A DNA stretch of 64,000 nucleotides from Planctomycetota bacterium (lineage in GTDB: Bacteria; Planctomycetota; Planctomycetia; Pirellulales; PNKZ01): positions 1-64,000 of the forward strand of contig JAFEBQ010000029.1 in the NCBI GenBank assembly GCA_018242585.1, written 5' to 3'. Shown one piece after another: positions 27,817-40,100 of this stretch. Position numbers and translations under genes: made by a program. The number at the start of each line of letters is the position of its first letter. The first letter of the stretch is position 1. The notes below the pieces were generated by a model. It saw nothing but the letters and a program-made list of their open reading frames with translations. It had not been told where the DNA came from and did not search any database.

Positions 27817-30036
27817 ATGTCAGCCAGTTCTTTCGCACCACGAGCAACGAGCCGGCCGCTGGGACTGCGGATGCGGCCTGATCTGGTCACGCGGCCGCTC
27901 GAATTTGCGCGGCGCAAGCACTGGACCGTCAAAGACCCGTTAGCGCTGCGTTACTATCAGCTTCGCGACGAAGAATATCAGATTCTCAATTGGCTCGACG
28001 GGTCGGCGAGCTTGGACGACATTTGTCGGCGCTTTGAAGAGCAATACGCTCCATGCCGCCTGACGGTTCCTCAGCTCCAAGCATTTCTCGGCTCGCTCCA
28101 TGCGCAAGGTCTGATCATCAGCCAGGCCAGTGCGCAAGGGGACGTGTTGCTCGAAAGCCATCAGCGGCGACGCCGACAAGATTGGTTGCAGCGTTTGTCG
28201 TCTCCGTTGGTGATTCGCTTCCGGGGGCTCGATCCCGAGCCGCTCCTCGCTTGGCTATATCCGAAGTGCCGCTGGATGTTCTCGCGCGGCTTCGCGGTGG
28301 CGTCGATCTTGTTGGTGGGCGTGGCGGCGCTGCTCACCGCCCTGCGATTTGACTCGTTTGTCGCGCGCATTGGCGATTTGAATGCATTTCTGACGCCTGG
28401 CAACCTGCCCTGGCTGGCGGCGGCGGTCATCGTTTCCAAGGTGCTCCATGAACTGGCCCATGCCCTGGTCTGTCGACATTTCGGCGGCGAGTGTCATGAA
28501 TTGGGCGCGATGTGCTTCGTCTTTACTCCGTGCCTGTATTGCGATGTGTCCGACGCCTGGATGCTGCCCGGCAAGTGGCCGCGCGCGGCGATCGGCGCTG
28601 CGGGCATTTTTCTTGAGGTGCTGCTGGCCGCGATTTGCGCGTTGCTGTGGTGGTCGAGCGAGCCGGGCCTGCTGAATACGCTGTGTCTGAATCTCGTCGT
28701 CGTCTGCTCGGTGGGAACGCTGTTCTTGAACGGCAATCCCTTGATGCGGTACGACGGTTACTACGTGCTCGCCGATCTGATTGAATTGCCAAACCTTGCC
28801 GATCAGGCTCACGCTGTACTCAGGCAAAACCTGGCCCGCTGGTTCCTAGGCGTGGAACTGGTCGCCGACCGGGCCTTGCCCGAGCGTGGGCGCGGCTGGC
28901 TGATGGGCTACGCCATCCTGGCGACGGGCTATCGTTGGTTCGTGGTGCTGGCGGCATTGTGGCTGCTGCGCAGGGCCGCCGATCCGTATGGGCTGGCGGT
29001 GATCGTCGATAGTCTTGGCTCGTTTGTCGTTGGAATCATGTTGTGCGTCCCGATGTGGCGTGCTTGGCGCTTTGCCAGCAATCCGACGAGAAACGTCGAA
29101 GTCAACGGCCCGATGGCCATGCTGCGTGGCGGTGGTTTAGCGCTGTTGCTGGCGGGAATCTTGCTGCTGCCGCTGCCGCGCACCGTCGAAGGGCCGGCGG
29201 TCATGGAAGCCAAAGACGCGCGCCGCGTTTACGCCTTGGTGGATGGCAAGGTGAGCGAGCATGTCTTGGAGGGGGCCATCGTCAAGCCGGGCGACGCCCT
29301 AGCCCGCACCGAAAACTTGGAGCTGCGTCGGCAAGTTGCCCAATTGGAAGGGGAATGCCGTGTCCAGCGGTTGCGACTGGCGCACTTGCGCAGTCAGGCG
29401 ATCCAAGATCCAACTGCGGCCGATGCCATTCCCGTGGCCGAGAAAGTGCTCGAAGAACTTGACGAGCGCCTGCGCTTGCGGCTGCTGGACGAACAGCGGT
29501 TGCTGCTCTCGGCCCCCGTCGCCGGCGTGGTCATGCCCCAGCCTGGGCCAGCGCGCGGCTTGCCGAGGGAAGAATTGCCGGCGCACGCTGGCACTCCCTT
29601 GGACGAGCAAAACACCGGCATGTGGTTGAAGACCGGCGATTTGTTCTGTCTGGTCGGAGATCCACAACGCCTGCAGGCGACGGTGGCGATTGAACAGAGT
29701 CAGATCGAGTTCATGCGAGTTGGCCAGCGCGTGAAGCTTCGCCTGGACGAATTCCCGGGCGAGTTTCTGGAAGGGACGATCAGCGAGCTGGCCGAGGTCG
29801 AGCTGCGCGTCGCTCCGCGCGAGCTTGCCGCCGGAGGTGAGTTGCCGACTCGCGTTGACTCCCAAGGCATGCACCGCCCCTTGGAGACACATTACCAGGC
29901 CCGCGTGTCGCTCGACGAATCTCCCCATCGTGCGCGACTCGGCGCGACGGGCTGGACCAAGATCTCGGTCGACAAGCAGCCGCTCATCAGCCGGCTGTGG
30001 CGATTCCTGACCAGCACCTTCCGCTTCATTCGGTAG
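27817..30036 (+). CDS. M50 (site-2-protease-like) metalloprotease with PqqD-like N-terminus and HlyD C-terminus
   Basis: 739 residues. Residues about 25-105 (VTRPLEFARRKHWTVKDPLA ... YYQLRDEEYQILNWLDGSAS ... FLGSLHAQGLI) have the PqqD/RiPP-recognition-element pattern: Tyr strand, 'LDG' turn, then a winged helix ending in 'GLI'. The M50 protease follows: HELAH zinc motif at H211-E212-H215 in a membrane helix, and NGNPLMRYDGYY with the third ligand probably D313; about 6-8 membrane helices lie between about 150 and 450. From about 470 to 720 comes an HlyD adaptor (lipoyl-like halves, coiled coil RQVAQLEGECRVQRLRLAHL, barrel). The protein could bind a peptide, cleave it in the membrane and pass it to TolC. 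ATG 27817 has GAGG about 7 bases upstream. Third gene of the operon. Confidence 0.85.
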   Translation: MSASSFAPRATSRPLGLRMRPDLVTRPLEFARRKHWTVKDPLALRYYQLRDEEYQILNWLDGSASLDDICRRFEEQYAPCRLTVPQLQAFLGSLHAQGLIISQASAQGDVLLESHQRRRRQDWLQRLSSPLVIRFRGLDPEPLLAWLYPKCRWMFSRGFAVASILLVGVAALLTALRFDSFVARIGDLNAFLTPGNLPWLAAAVIVSKVLHELAHALVCRHFGGECHELGAMCFVFTPCLYCDVSDAWMLPGKWPRAAIGAAGIFLEVLLAAICALLWWSSEPGLLNTLCLNLVVVCSVGTLFLNGNPLMRYDGYYVLADLIELPNLADQAHAVLRQNLARWFLGVELVADRALPERGRGWLMGYAILATGYRWFVVLAALWLLRRAADPYGLAVIVDSLGSFVVGIMLCVPMWRAWRFASNPTRNVEVNGPMAMLRGGGLALLLAGILLLPLPRTVEGPAVMEAKDARRVYALVDGKVSEHVLEGAIVKPGDALARTENLELRRQVAQLEGECRVQRLRLAHLRSQAIQDPTAADAIPVAEKVLEELDERLRLRLLDEQRLLLSAPVAGVVMPQPGPARGLPREELPAHAGTPLDEQNTGMWLKTGDLFCLVGDPQRLQATVAIEQSQIEFMRVGQRVKLRLDEFPGEFLEGTISELAEVELRVAPRELAAGGELPTRVDSQGMHRPLETHYQARVSLDESPHRARLGATGWTKISVDKQPLISRLWRFLTSTFRFIR

Positions 30037-30046
30037 CCGCAGGCGA

Positions 30047-30853
30047 TTACGGCGGCACAAAGAAGACAATGCCCGTGACCGTGGCGGTTTCGAACAACAA
30101 GCCCCGGACGCTGATGGGCAGTCGCTCGCGCTGATAGGGGACGCGGCTGCCAGGCCGGTAGTAGCCCAACGTGTACACACACTCGCGCCGCGGCTGCGCT
30201 CCGACCTTGTAAGGCAACAAGGGGATGGTCAGGAAGAAATGCGCCGCCGAGATGCCCGGCTGCAGCACTCCCGCCGTGTAGCCATAGCGTTCGACATTGA
30301 CCTGTTCGAAGTAGACCGGCCGATGACAAACTCCGGGAGGTTCCCAGGTAAACACGGTGTTATTCCAGCCGCGAGTCAAGCGGCCATATTCTGGCTGGCC
30401 GAGGATGGCGGCGGCGGCGTTGGGGGGCAACTCGCCCGCGGTGGGCCGGATATCGATCGACAAATCCTGGCTGGGTATCAACGCCCAACTCGGCTTGAGG
30501 GGGAGTGAACTTTCGGTGCGTCCGGTTTTGGGCTGCGCTGCCGCGGGCAATTGGGGCGGAGCTATCGCGGGCACCTGGGCGATGCGGATCGTCGTGCGTG
30601 GTTGAACCTCGGCGCTGGCCGCCGGTGGCGTCACGCGGTCGGGAACGCGCAGCACGTGCGGCGGCGTTGCCTTGTGCTCGACGGGGAGCGGTTCGGAGAC
30701 TTGAAACCTGATCGATGAGGAAGCGTCACCCGCCGGTTCCGCGCCGGCGACGGTGTAGGCCGGCGCCAAGAGGCCGATCGGCGCCCCGAGCAGTCTCGCC
30801 AGCGCGAGACTAAGGAGGAGGCGTCGCAGGCGAGATGTCGATGTTGCGGCCAT
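30047..30853 (-). CDS. Secreted hypothetical protein, planctomycete-type
   Basis: 268 residues. Signal peptide (LLLSLALARLLGAPIGLLAPAYTVAGA). A Pro/Ala-rich low-complexity part follows (about 45-130), then a conserved-looking block: NNTVFTWEPPGVCHRPVYFE, QVNVERYGYTAGVLQPGISAAHFF, LPYKVGAQPRRECVYTLGYYRPGS. I associate the CHRP-YFE...ERYGY pattern with a planctomycete-restricted family of unknown function; no enzyme motif is seen. It is convergent with the M50-HlyD gene (10 bases between stops). It may be exported periplasmic or surface material linked to the same exporter, but that rests on position only. Confidence 0.7.
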   Translation of the reverse strand: MAATSTSRLRRLLLSLALARLLGAPIGLLAPAYTVAGAEPAGDASSSIRFQVSEPLPVEHKATPPHVLRVPDRVTPPAASAEVQPRTTIRIAQVPAIAPPQLPAAAQPKTGRTESSLPLKPSWALIPSQDLSIDIRPTAGELPPNAAAAILGQPEYGRLTRGWNNTVFTWEPPGVCHRPVYFEQVNVERYGYTAGVLQPGISAAHFFLTIPLLPYKVGAQPRRECVYTLGYYRPGSRVPYQRERLPISVRGLLFETATVTGIVFFVPP

Positions 30854-31159
30854 ACCGATCAGGCTCGATTCAGACTAATCGTTACATCCGTTGACTAAGG
30901 TGGCTATCGATTATTCGGCGGCCTATTAGCAATGTTTTCGTTGGCCTTGGAATAAGCGGTACCGTCGGTTTGGCTGGCAGAACCGGTCACTTGGGCACAA
31001 CCGGAACGCCGCCAATTCAGCGGTTTAGATGGAGCAAAGATTGACGCCTATAGGGGGAGTAGCGATAATCGAGGATCACCATTTTCTCGCGGTAAAACCG
31101 TTGTCATCACGACACTTCAGCGCTAAGCAGGGATGGTTTGGCTGTCGGGAAGGGCCTGA
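30854..31159. other. Intergenic control region upstream of the giant surface-protein gene
   Basis: 306 bases between the divergent secreted hypothetical gene and the giant gene. Apart from the sigma70-like promoter at 31041-31069 I see no gene, RNA or long repeat. Confidence 0.4.
31041..31069 (+). promoter_or_regulatory. Sigma70-like promoter of the giant surface-protein gene
   Basis: TTGACG at 31041-31046 and GATAAT at 31064-31069 with an exact 17-base spacer, about 90 bases upstream of the ATG at 31160. Near-consensus in an otherwise GC-rich region. Confidence 0.55.
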
Positions 31160-34100
31160 ATGCTTCTCCGGGGCTGGATTGACCGACTGTGGGCGAACCA
31201 CTGCCGTCAGGCGGCTCGTCGGCGTAAAGCTCAGCGCCACCAGGAGCAGCACCCTCCGCTGTTCGTTCGCCAGCTCGAAAAACGCCGCGTGCTGTCCGTC
31301 AACGTCCCGGCTGGCCAGGCGTTTTCCGTGGCCGAAAACAGCGCTGCGGGAACCGTGGTCGGGACCGTGGCGGCCACCGACTCGGACGCGGCGTCGCCGC
31401 AACTGACGTATAGCATTCTCGATGCGTCGCCGGGCAACGCCTTTCTCATCAATCCGTCGTCCGGCGAAATTGCCGTCACCGACGCCAGCCAGCTCGACTT
31501 TGAAACGCATCCTGAGTTTGACCTGACAATTGGCGTTGCCGATCAAAATGGCGCGACGGCCACCACCCAGGTGCAAATCAACCTGACCGACGTGTTTGCG
31601 CCGGCCGCCGTTTCGTTCAGCGGCAACGCCACGGTGACGGTGAACAGCGGAAAGCTGGAAGTGGTCCAAGGGGACAACACCCTCTTCAGCCAGCCGCTGG
31701 AAGATGTCAGCCACCTAAGAGTCACCGGTTCGAGCGCCAGCGACACGCTGACGGTCGACTTTACGCGCGGCAATCCCGTGCCGGTGGGCGGACTCGACTA
31801 CGACGGGCTCGGCCAGCCCGACGGCGGGTTGGATACGTTGACGGTCGTGGGGGCGCCCTCGGTGACCTACGACTATCTCAACGCTCACGACGGCGACGTG
31901 GTGGTCGACTTCGACGGGACGTCGCGGACCATTAACTATCGCAACTTGGAGCCGCTGACGAACACGGGTACGGCGACCAACATTGTCTTCAATCTGAACA
32001 ACGGCAACGTGCAGGCGCTTCTCCAAGACGCGGGGGGCGGTCAGTCGCTACTAAGCAGTTTGAACGGCACGTTCGAGTCGACGTTGTTCACCAACCCGAC
32101 AGGTTCGGTCACGATTAACCTGGGGGGTGGCAACAACTCGCTGCAGGTCGGCGCGCTGTCGGGAACCTTTGGCGTCTCGGTCGTTGGCTCGGGGGGGAAT
32201 AATTCGCTCACCGTCAGCACGCCCGACCCGGCGCTCACGTCGCCGCAGTTCAACTTTGCCGGATTCAACTTCGACCAAAGCGATACCCCGGACGTGGCCG
32301 CCGCCTTGTCGGGCACGCCCACCGGCGGACAAGGGATCGTGATCACGGCCACGCCTGACCCTCCGACCGGTAGTGTGGCGTTTCCGCTGAGTAGCACGGG
32401 CTTCAATTCCGCCCTGTCCATCGGCCGACTGCTGAATCCTTCGCTCACATCGGGGACGCTGGCCGTCAATATGCCCTCGGGGAATAATGGGGCCACAGTG
32501 CGCGCGGGGATTCAGTTGTCGTGGTCCGCCGGGCGAACGCTGACCAATCAAGCGGGCGATGATTTTGTGATCTATGAATCGTCGTCCAATCCCGGCGGGC
32601 CGGACGGCGCGATGGTCCAGGTACACGTTGCCGGCGGTGATTGGACGCAATGGTATTACCAGCCCGATAACTCGCGAGACTTTTACGTCGGTTCGAGCAC
32701 GGAAGGCGCTTTCGCCGTGGCGTACGATCTATCGACGTTTGGCTTGAGCAACGGCCAGGCGATCGACGGCATCCGCTACGCCAATCTGACGGCGGCCGAT
32801 CGGATTGCGGGAACCGGCGTCGAGAAGGTTTCGGGCAGCGGCGTGTTGGTTGGTTCCGGCCAGGTGCTGGTCGGCGACAACGGCGCCACGAGCAGCGTGC
32901 TGCCCGACCCGGGCCCGCTGGCCAGCTTTGCCTATTATGGCAATGCCACCCTCGATCCCGATCCACTCTATGTGGCGGCGCTGCATCCGTTGGCTTCGGC
33001 TGGCGGCATCAACGCTGACGTCGTCACGGTGAATAACACGACCGTGGCGGTCAGCAGCTCCGCCGGGTTGACTCCCACGATCACCTACAGCGGGATCGCG
33101 GCGCTCGGAATCAACACCGGATCGGGGCCCGATCAGATCAACGCCACGCTCGGCGGCGCTGGCATCCCGTCGACGATCAGCTTGAACGGCGGCACACCGA
33201 CCGACTCGGATCAGGTGACGCTGTTCGGCGTGACCGACTGGCAGACGCTTTCGCTCAGCGGCACCACCGTCGCGGACGGGACCACGACGGTTTCCCTGTC
33301 GAATGTCGAGTCGCTCACGGTCGATGTCTCGGGCGCTGCGAACGACACGGTGCAAGTCAATCGTAACTTCGCGCTCGCCGGCAACTCGCCCCAGTTGCAA
33401 GTGCTCGGCGGCGCGGCGGCACAGCACAACGCGCTGGTGGTGAACACCGGCTACGCGGCGACGTCCGCGGCCAGCCAGACCTTCTCGTTTGCCGGCGTGA
33501 CATTCGACCAGTCGGCCACGCCCAACGTGTTCTCGGAACTTGGCACCGGCGCACTGACCGGCGGACAGGGAGTCAGCATCCAGACTCGCCCCGCGGTGAC
33601 CACGGGCGCGATCTCGGGCTTTCCCAGCACCACGACCGGCTACAACCCCGCGCTATCGATTGGCAGTTTGTTCAATCGCGGCGGCACGACCACGACGGCC
33701 GTCAATCTGCCCGACATCACCAACAACGGCACCAGCAACCGAGGGGGCTTTGTCGTCAGTTGGGACCAGGGGCGCACTCTGGCCAACGTCGCGGGCAATG
33801 ACTTTGTCATCTACGAATCGGGCAACGCCAACGCCCCCGACGCGTACATGGTCCAGGTGCATGACCCGAACACCAACACTTGGAGCTCCTGGGTCTATAA
33901 GCCTTCCACGTCGTTTGCCACTTATACCAGCGGCGGCGGAGCGTTTGCCACGCAGTTTGATTTGAGCGATTTCGGTATCGCCACGGGGGGCGTGATCGAC
34001 GCCATCCGGCTGGTGAACATGACCTCGGCCGATCGGATGCAAAGCTCCACCGGCTCGGGCGTGGTGTTGCCGAACGACAATGGCGTGACGAGCAGTTATC

Positions 34101-37100
34101 TGCCCAATCCTGGCACGTTGGCCAGCTTTACCAGCTATGCGAGCACCACGTTCGATCCGGATCCGTTGTATATCGGCGCGCTGCACGCGGTGGCGGCCAC
34201 GACCTCGACGGATGACACCGTTTCGCTCGCGCCCACGGCAGTGAACGTGACGAACTTCATCCCGATCTCCTACGGTGGCATCGACTCGCTTACGCTGAAC
34301 ACGGGCAACGGCGCCGATTCAATTCAAGTGCAGCCGAGCGCGACCACCGCTTACACGGTGAACGCCGGCACGCCGAACATCGCCACCAATCCTGGCGATA
34401 ACGTGGTGTTGAACCTGACCGGCTTGAGCAGTCCCCTCTACACGGTTACCGGCCAGGGGGCCGGCACGCTGTCGTCATTGAGTAGTCGCGCTGATCTGTT
34501 CACCGGGGTTGATAGCCTTAGCGGCCTTCCCTCGTTCAACGTCGCCGTGGATGCCACGGCCAATCCTTCGGGGAGTGCTAGCGATACGTTCTTCGCCCAG
34601 CGCAACGGGGCGAGCTTGGAATTGACCGTCAACGGTTCGCTCGTCTTTCGTGGCAATGCCGGCTCGATCAGCAACCTGCTGGTCACCGGCTCGTCGCACG
34701 ACGATACGCTGACGCTCGACTCGACCAGCGGCAATCCGATTCCCGCAGGCAACGTGACGTTCAACGCTGGCTCGGGGACCGATCGTCTGCTGCTGCAAAA
34801 CGGCAGCGTCGTCTCGGTGGACCACACGTATACCGACGCGCTGGACGGGCAAGTGAATGTCGATGGCTCGCTCGCCGTTTACACCGGCGTCGAGTCGATT
34901 ACCGACACGCTGTTCGCCGCGAACCGCATCTTTGATTTTCTCGCCACGGCCAACGCGATTGTGCTGGGGGCAAACACGGGCGTCTCGGGGCAATCGCTGA
35001 TTACCAGCAACAACAGCCCCTCGACCGCGTTCGTAAATCCGACCAGCACGCTGACGCTGAACGCGGGCCCGCAAGATGACTCGGTCACCTTACAACAGAC
35101 CGACGCGGCGTATCAGGCGACCACCACGCTGAACGGCCAGGGTGGCAACGACACGTTTTTGATCTCGAGCAATGGGCTCTCGTCGGGCGGCACGGTGAGC
35201 TTTGTCACCTTTCCGATCTACGTGAACGGCGGAGGCCAGGACGGCGACACGCTGACGGTGGATGACTCGGGGGACGGCACGGGGCGCACCTTCTCGATCA
35301 GCGACACGACCATCGGCGGTTCCCCCGTTCCGGCCGGCGCTGCCGTGGACAATGCCGGGGCCGCCTCGCCCGTGATCGACGGGAGCATTGGGCCAATCGA
35401 GTGGAACAGCGTGCCGATTGCGTTCGACACCGGCGCGCGTCCCGCCTCGAACCAGCAGACCGAGCTGCTCTATACCTTCTCGGAAGGGTCCGGCACGACC
35501 ACGGCCGATACCAGCGGCAACGGCAACACGGGCTTGCTGGCGACGCCCCCGGGGCCGATCTTCGAGCCGAACGCGGGCAAGTTCGGCGGCGCGTTGTTGT
35601 TCAATGGCACCAGCGACTTTGCCTGGTTTCAGGATCCCAGCTTCAATGTCGGCGCGCAGGGGACGCTCAGCTTTTGGACGCTGATGCAAGACGCCACGCG
35701 GCGCAACACGTTCTTCCGCGCACCCGGCGCGATGGAGTTCCAGTACCGGCAGAACACCAGCGGCGAGTTCTACGCCTCGCCGAACAACAGCCTCGATACC
35801 GCCATCCAGAATACCGGCGCGGCATCCCTGCAAGGAGCGTGGACCAACCTGCAGTTCACCTGGCAGCAAACCAGCGCCAACAGCGGCGTGATGCACATCT
35901 TCGTCAACGGCGCGGAGGTGGCGCCGTACCTGGTCGGGTTCGATTCGACGATCACCAGTTGGACCACCGTCGTCAATACGACCATCGTCAACATGTACAT
36001 GGGGCGCGATCCGACCGATTCGACGCGCTACTTCAAAGGTCTGATGGACGACGTCGCCTGGTTCAACAAGGCGCTGACTTCGACGGAACTGCAAGAGATC
36101 GAAGGGGCCGGCGGCAGCGTCAGCCGCTCGGTCGGCGACGCGCAAGCGCAGTTTGGCGGCGCGCTCAATTCGGTGAGCAACGGCGGCAACCTGATCGCGT
36201 ATTGGAACCTGGACAATCCGGCCGGCACCACGGTCGTGGCGGGCAACGGCGGCACGTCGATCACCCTCTACACGTCGGGCTTGGCGCAATTTCAACCGTC
36301 GTCGGGCAAGTTTGGCGGCGCGCTGACATTCGACGGCGGTTCCAGCTACGCCACCTTCCAGATGCCTAGCGACAGCAGCCTGGAATTCGGCAACACCGGG
36401 ACGATCAGCTTTTGGACCTTCATGACCGACGGCACGAACCGCAACGAGTTCTTGGAAGGGCCAGGCACGTCGGCTTTCGAGCTGCAGTATCGCCCCAACA
36501 GCAACGGTCAGTTCTACGGCCGGATCAACACGTCGGGGGGCGACTTTGTCATCGACAACGGCCCCGACCGCGGCGCCATCGGCCAGTGGGTCAACATGAC
36601 CTACACCTGGGACTTCACCAGCAAGACGATGCGCATCTACAAGAATGGCGCCGAACAAAGCTACCTGAGCGGCTTCGACCAGAACATTGCCGGCTGGAAC
36701 AGTGTCATCAGCACGATTAACGGCTTGTTCACCATTGGCAAGGATCCGGCCGTCGCGGGGCGCAATCTGGCGGGCAAGCTCGACGATCTGGCCATCTTCA
36801 ACACCGTGCTCAGCGCTGGTGAAAGAAGCCAGTTGCTCTCGGCCAGCGTGGGGACGGTGCAAGCTTCATCGCATGGCGATTTCGATCCGGTGGGAACTGG
36901 CACTGGCCACCTGGTGGCCTACTGGAACTTTGACAACGCGGTTGGCACGACCACGGTGGCTGGCAACGGCGGCACGTCCGTCGCGCTGCTGATTGGCAAC
37001 GCGCCCACGCCGGTCACGTTTAACGTCGGCGGCGGGCCGACGCTTTCGGGCACGGGCCAGACGCTGAACTCGGTTGTGTTCGACGGCGCGCAAAGCTACC

Positions 37101-40100
37101 TGCGCGCGAGCGATAGCTCTTCATTGGAGTTCGACAAGACCCAGGGGTCGATCACCCTGTGGGTCAATCCCGCGACCCACGCGGTCGACAACTCGGCCAA
37201 CGGCTTCTCGTACCTGGTCGAAGACTCGAACGAGCAGTTGAGCCTGGGCATTTCTTGGCAGAACAACGCCGGCGCCAGCTTTGGCAACGCCGACTTCTAC
37301 GATCGGCTTGTCTTCTCGCCGTGGGAGAAGACGACCACTGGCAATCAAGACATCATCGTCAGCAACACTCGGCTGCCGTTCAACCAGTGGACCCAGGTCA
37401 CGGTCACCTGGAACTACACCACGCACACCAGCGTGATCTACATCAACGGCCAGGCCGACGGCACGGTGCTCAATAACACGTCCAGCTCGACGAACTGGTC
37501 ACAAGCGGCGGGCAAGACGGGAGATTGGGTCTTTGGCCGCGACGGCAAGACCTCGGCACAGTATTTCAATGGCCAGCTTGCCGATATCGCGGTCTTTGGC
37601 TCGGCCCTCCGCGCCAGCGACGTAAGCACCATGTACCAGAACGGGGCCGCCAACGCGGGTGGCTATGACCTGGACGGCGCGATCGGCCGCTTTGCCTGGG
37701 ACGATACCAACCTGTACGGGCTGATTCAGTCCTATGCCGCGGGGCCGGGGACAGCCAACGGCCCCTTCAGCCGCGTGATGATCGACATCTATTTGAACAA
37801 CGGCGCGACGCCGGTCGTGCAGCTCGATTCGGCGGTCGTCTCGCCGGCCAACAATGTGACCGGCTCGTTCCTGAGCCCCAATGGCGCGAGCAACTCGCTG
37901 TACGAATTCTCGATTCCGCTGGCCGCCATCGTTGACGCCGGACATACGTTCAATCCCAGCGCCGGCGATTACCTGCAATACCATATTCGATTGATCGACG
38001 CCGACGTACCCGGCAGCGGCTTCGATACGGGGTTGACCACGCTGGGCTGGCTGACGCAGCCGCCGTCGGGGACCGGCACGCTGAAGCTGATGCCGTTCGC
38101 GCGCGCCGAGAATTTCTTTGGCGGCGGCAACCTGACGTACGCCGGTTTGGGCGTGTTGACGGTGAACGCGGGGCAGGGGGCCGACACGATCTCGATTGTC
38201 GATTCGAATCTGCCCGCGCCGGTGACGAATCCGACCCGGTCCTTCACCCTCAACGCCGACGGGGGCAACGACAACATCACCATCGCTTCGATTAGTCCCG
38301 CCTTCAAGGCGGCGATGACCATCGACGGCGGCGCGGGAACCGACGCGGTGACGGTCAACGCGGCCTTGGCGCTTGGCTCGACCAAATCAACGGGTAATCT
38401 GTCGATCACGGCCGAGCAGATTACGCTCAATCAATCCATTGTCACCACGGCCGGCACCGTCGGCGCGGTGACGTTGAACGTCGGTACGCACATGGACATC
38501 GCGGCGGCCGCGGACATCACTGCCGGCGGCGACGTGCTGCAAGCCGGCGGTTCGGTCTCGACGGCCGGCGATGTGACCGCCGCGGGGCATACGATCACGT
38601 TCCAAGGGCCTGTCACGCTGACGGGCAACGTCGTCGATACGGCGACCGCCGCCAAGTTCCTGGGTCAGGTCATCGGAGGCGGCAAGAGTCTGACGGTCAC
38701 CGGCGATGCCGTGTTTGGTGACGAGGCGGCCGATACGGTCACCGGGTTGTCGACGCTGGCAGTGTCGGGCGCGACGACAATCAATACCACCAACGTCACC
38801 AGCACCGGCACTCAGACCTACACCGGCCAGACGACGCTGGGCAGCGACGCCACGCTGACCGCTTCGTACGCGACGTTCCTCGACAAGATACTGGGAGCGA
38901 GCCACAGTCTGGCCATCGTTGGCAATGCCGTGTTCGGCGACGCGGCGGCCGACACGGTGACCGGCCTGACGACGCTTTCGGTGTCGGTTGCCGCGGCGAT
39001 CAACACCAGCACCATCACCACCGCCAGCACGCAGACGTACGGCGGCGCCGTGACGCTGGGCACGAATGTCACATTGAATACGACCGACAGCGCCGTGGCG
39101 CTGAACAGCACGGTGGACAACGCGACCGCCACGGCGCGCGATTTGACGATCAATGCCGGCAGCGGCAATGTCACGGTCAGTAACGCGATTGGCGCTGGCC
39201 TGAACGGCGCGATCGGCGCGATTATCGTCAACAGCACGGGCACGACGACCTACGGCGCTAGTGTCCACGCCGCCAGCGTGTTTTCCAACGCCGGTGGCAC
39301 GACCGCGCTGAATGGCGGCAGCGTGGCCACCAGTGGCGACCAGACTTACAACGACGCCGTCACGCTGAACGCCGCCGCGAATAGCACGCTGTTGATGGGC
39401 GTGAATGTTTCGTTCGCCTCGACCGTTCGCGGCACGACGGATGGCGAGGAGAACCTCGCGGTCAGCGGTTCGGGGCTGACCACGTTCTCGGGCGCGGTCG
39501 GTGATAACACTCAGCGGCTGGCCAGTCTGACGGTAAACAACGGCGGAACGACGGCCATCAATGGCGGCTCGGTCACCACCACCGGCAATCAGACGTACAC
39601 GGACCCGGTGACGCTGGCGGCGGCCGGCCACGCCACGACGTTCGCCGGAGCTGATATTAGCTTTGCCGGCACGCTACGCGGCACGACCGACGCGCTGGAT
39701 AGCGCCACCGTGAACGCGACGGGGCTGGCCACGTTTTCCGGAGCGGTGGGCGACAACAGCCAGCGGCTGCAAACGCTCACGGTCAGCGCCGGCACGACGG
39801 CAACCTTGGGGGGCGCAACGACGCTTGCCGCGGTCTCGGGCACGGCCTTGAATGTTTCGGCTGGCGACCTGGCCGTGAACGCCGCCGTCAATACCGCCGG
39901 CGGCGCTATCACGATTAACGCCGATGACATGCAGCTCGATACCACCAACGGCTCGTTGAACACCACGCCGGTGGGCATTGTCACCGTGCGCAACGAGTCG
40001 AGCTTGCAGCCGATTGATTTGGGGAGCAACACGTCAGGGAAGCTGGGCATTACGAGCGCCGAACTCAATCGCATCTTCACCGGCACGCTCCGCATCGGCG

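Noticed and set aside
35090..36862. 590-codon minus-strand frame within the giant gene
   Set aside because: Antisense to clear LamG domains; composition and lack of motifs indicate a shadow.
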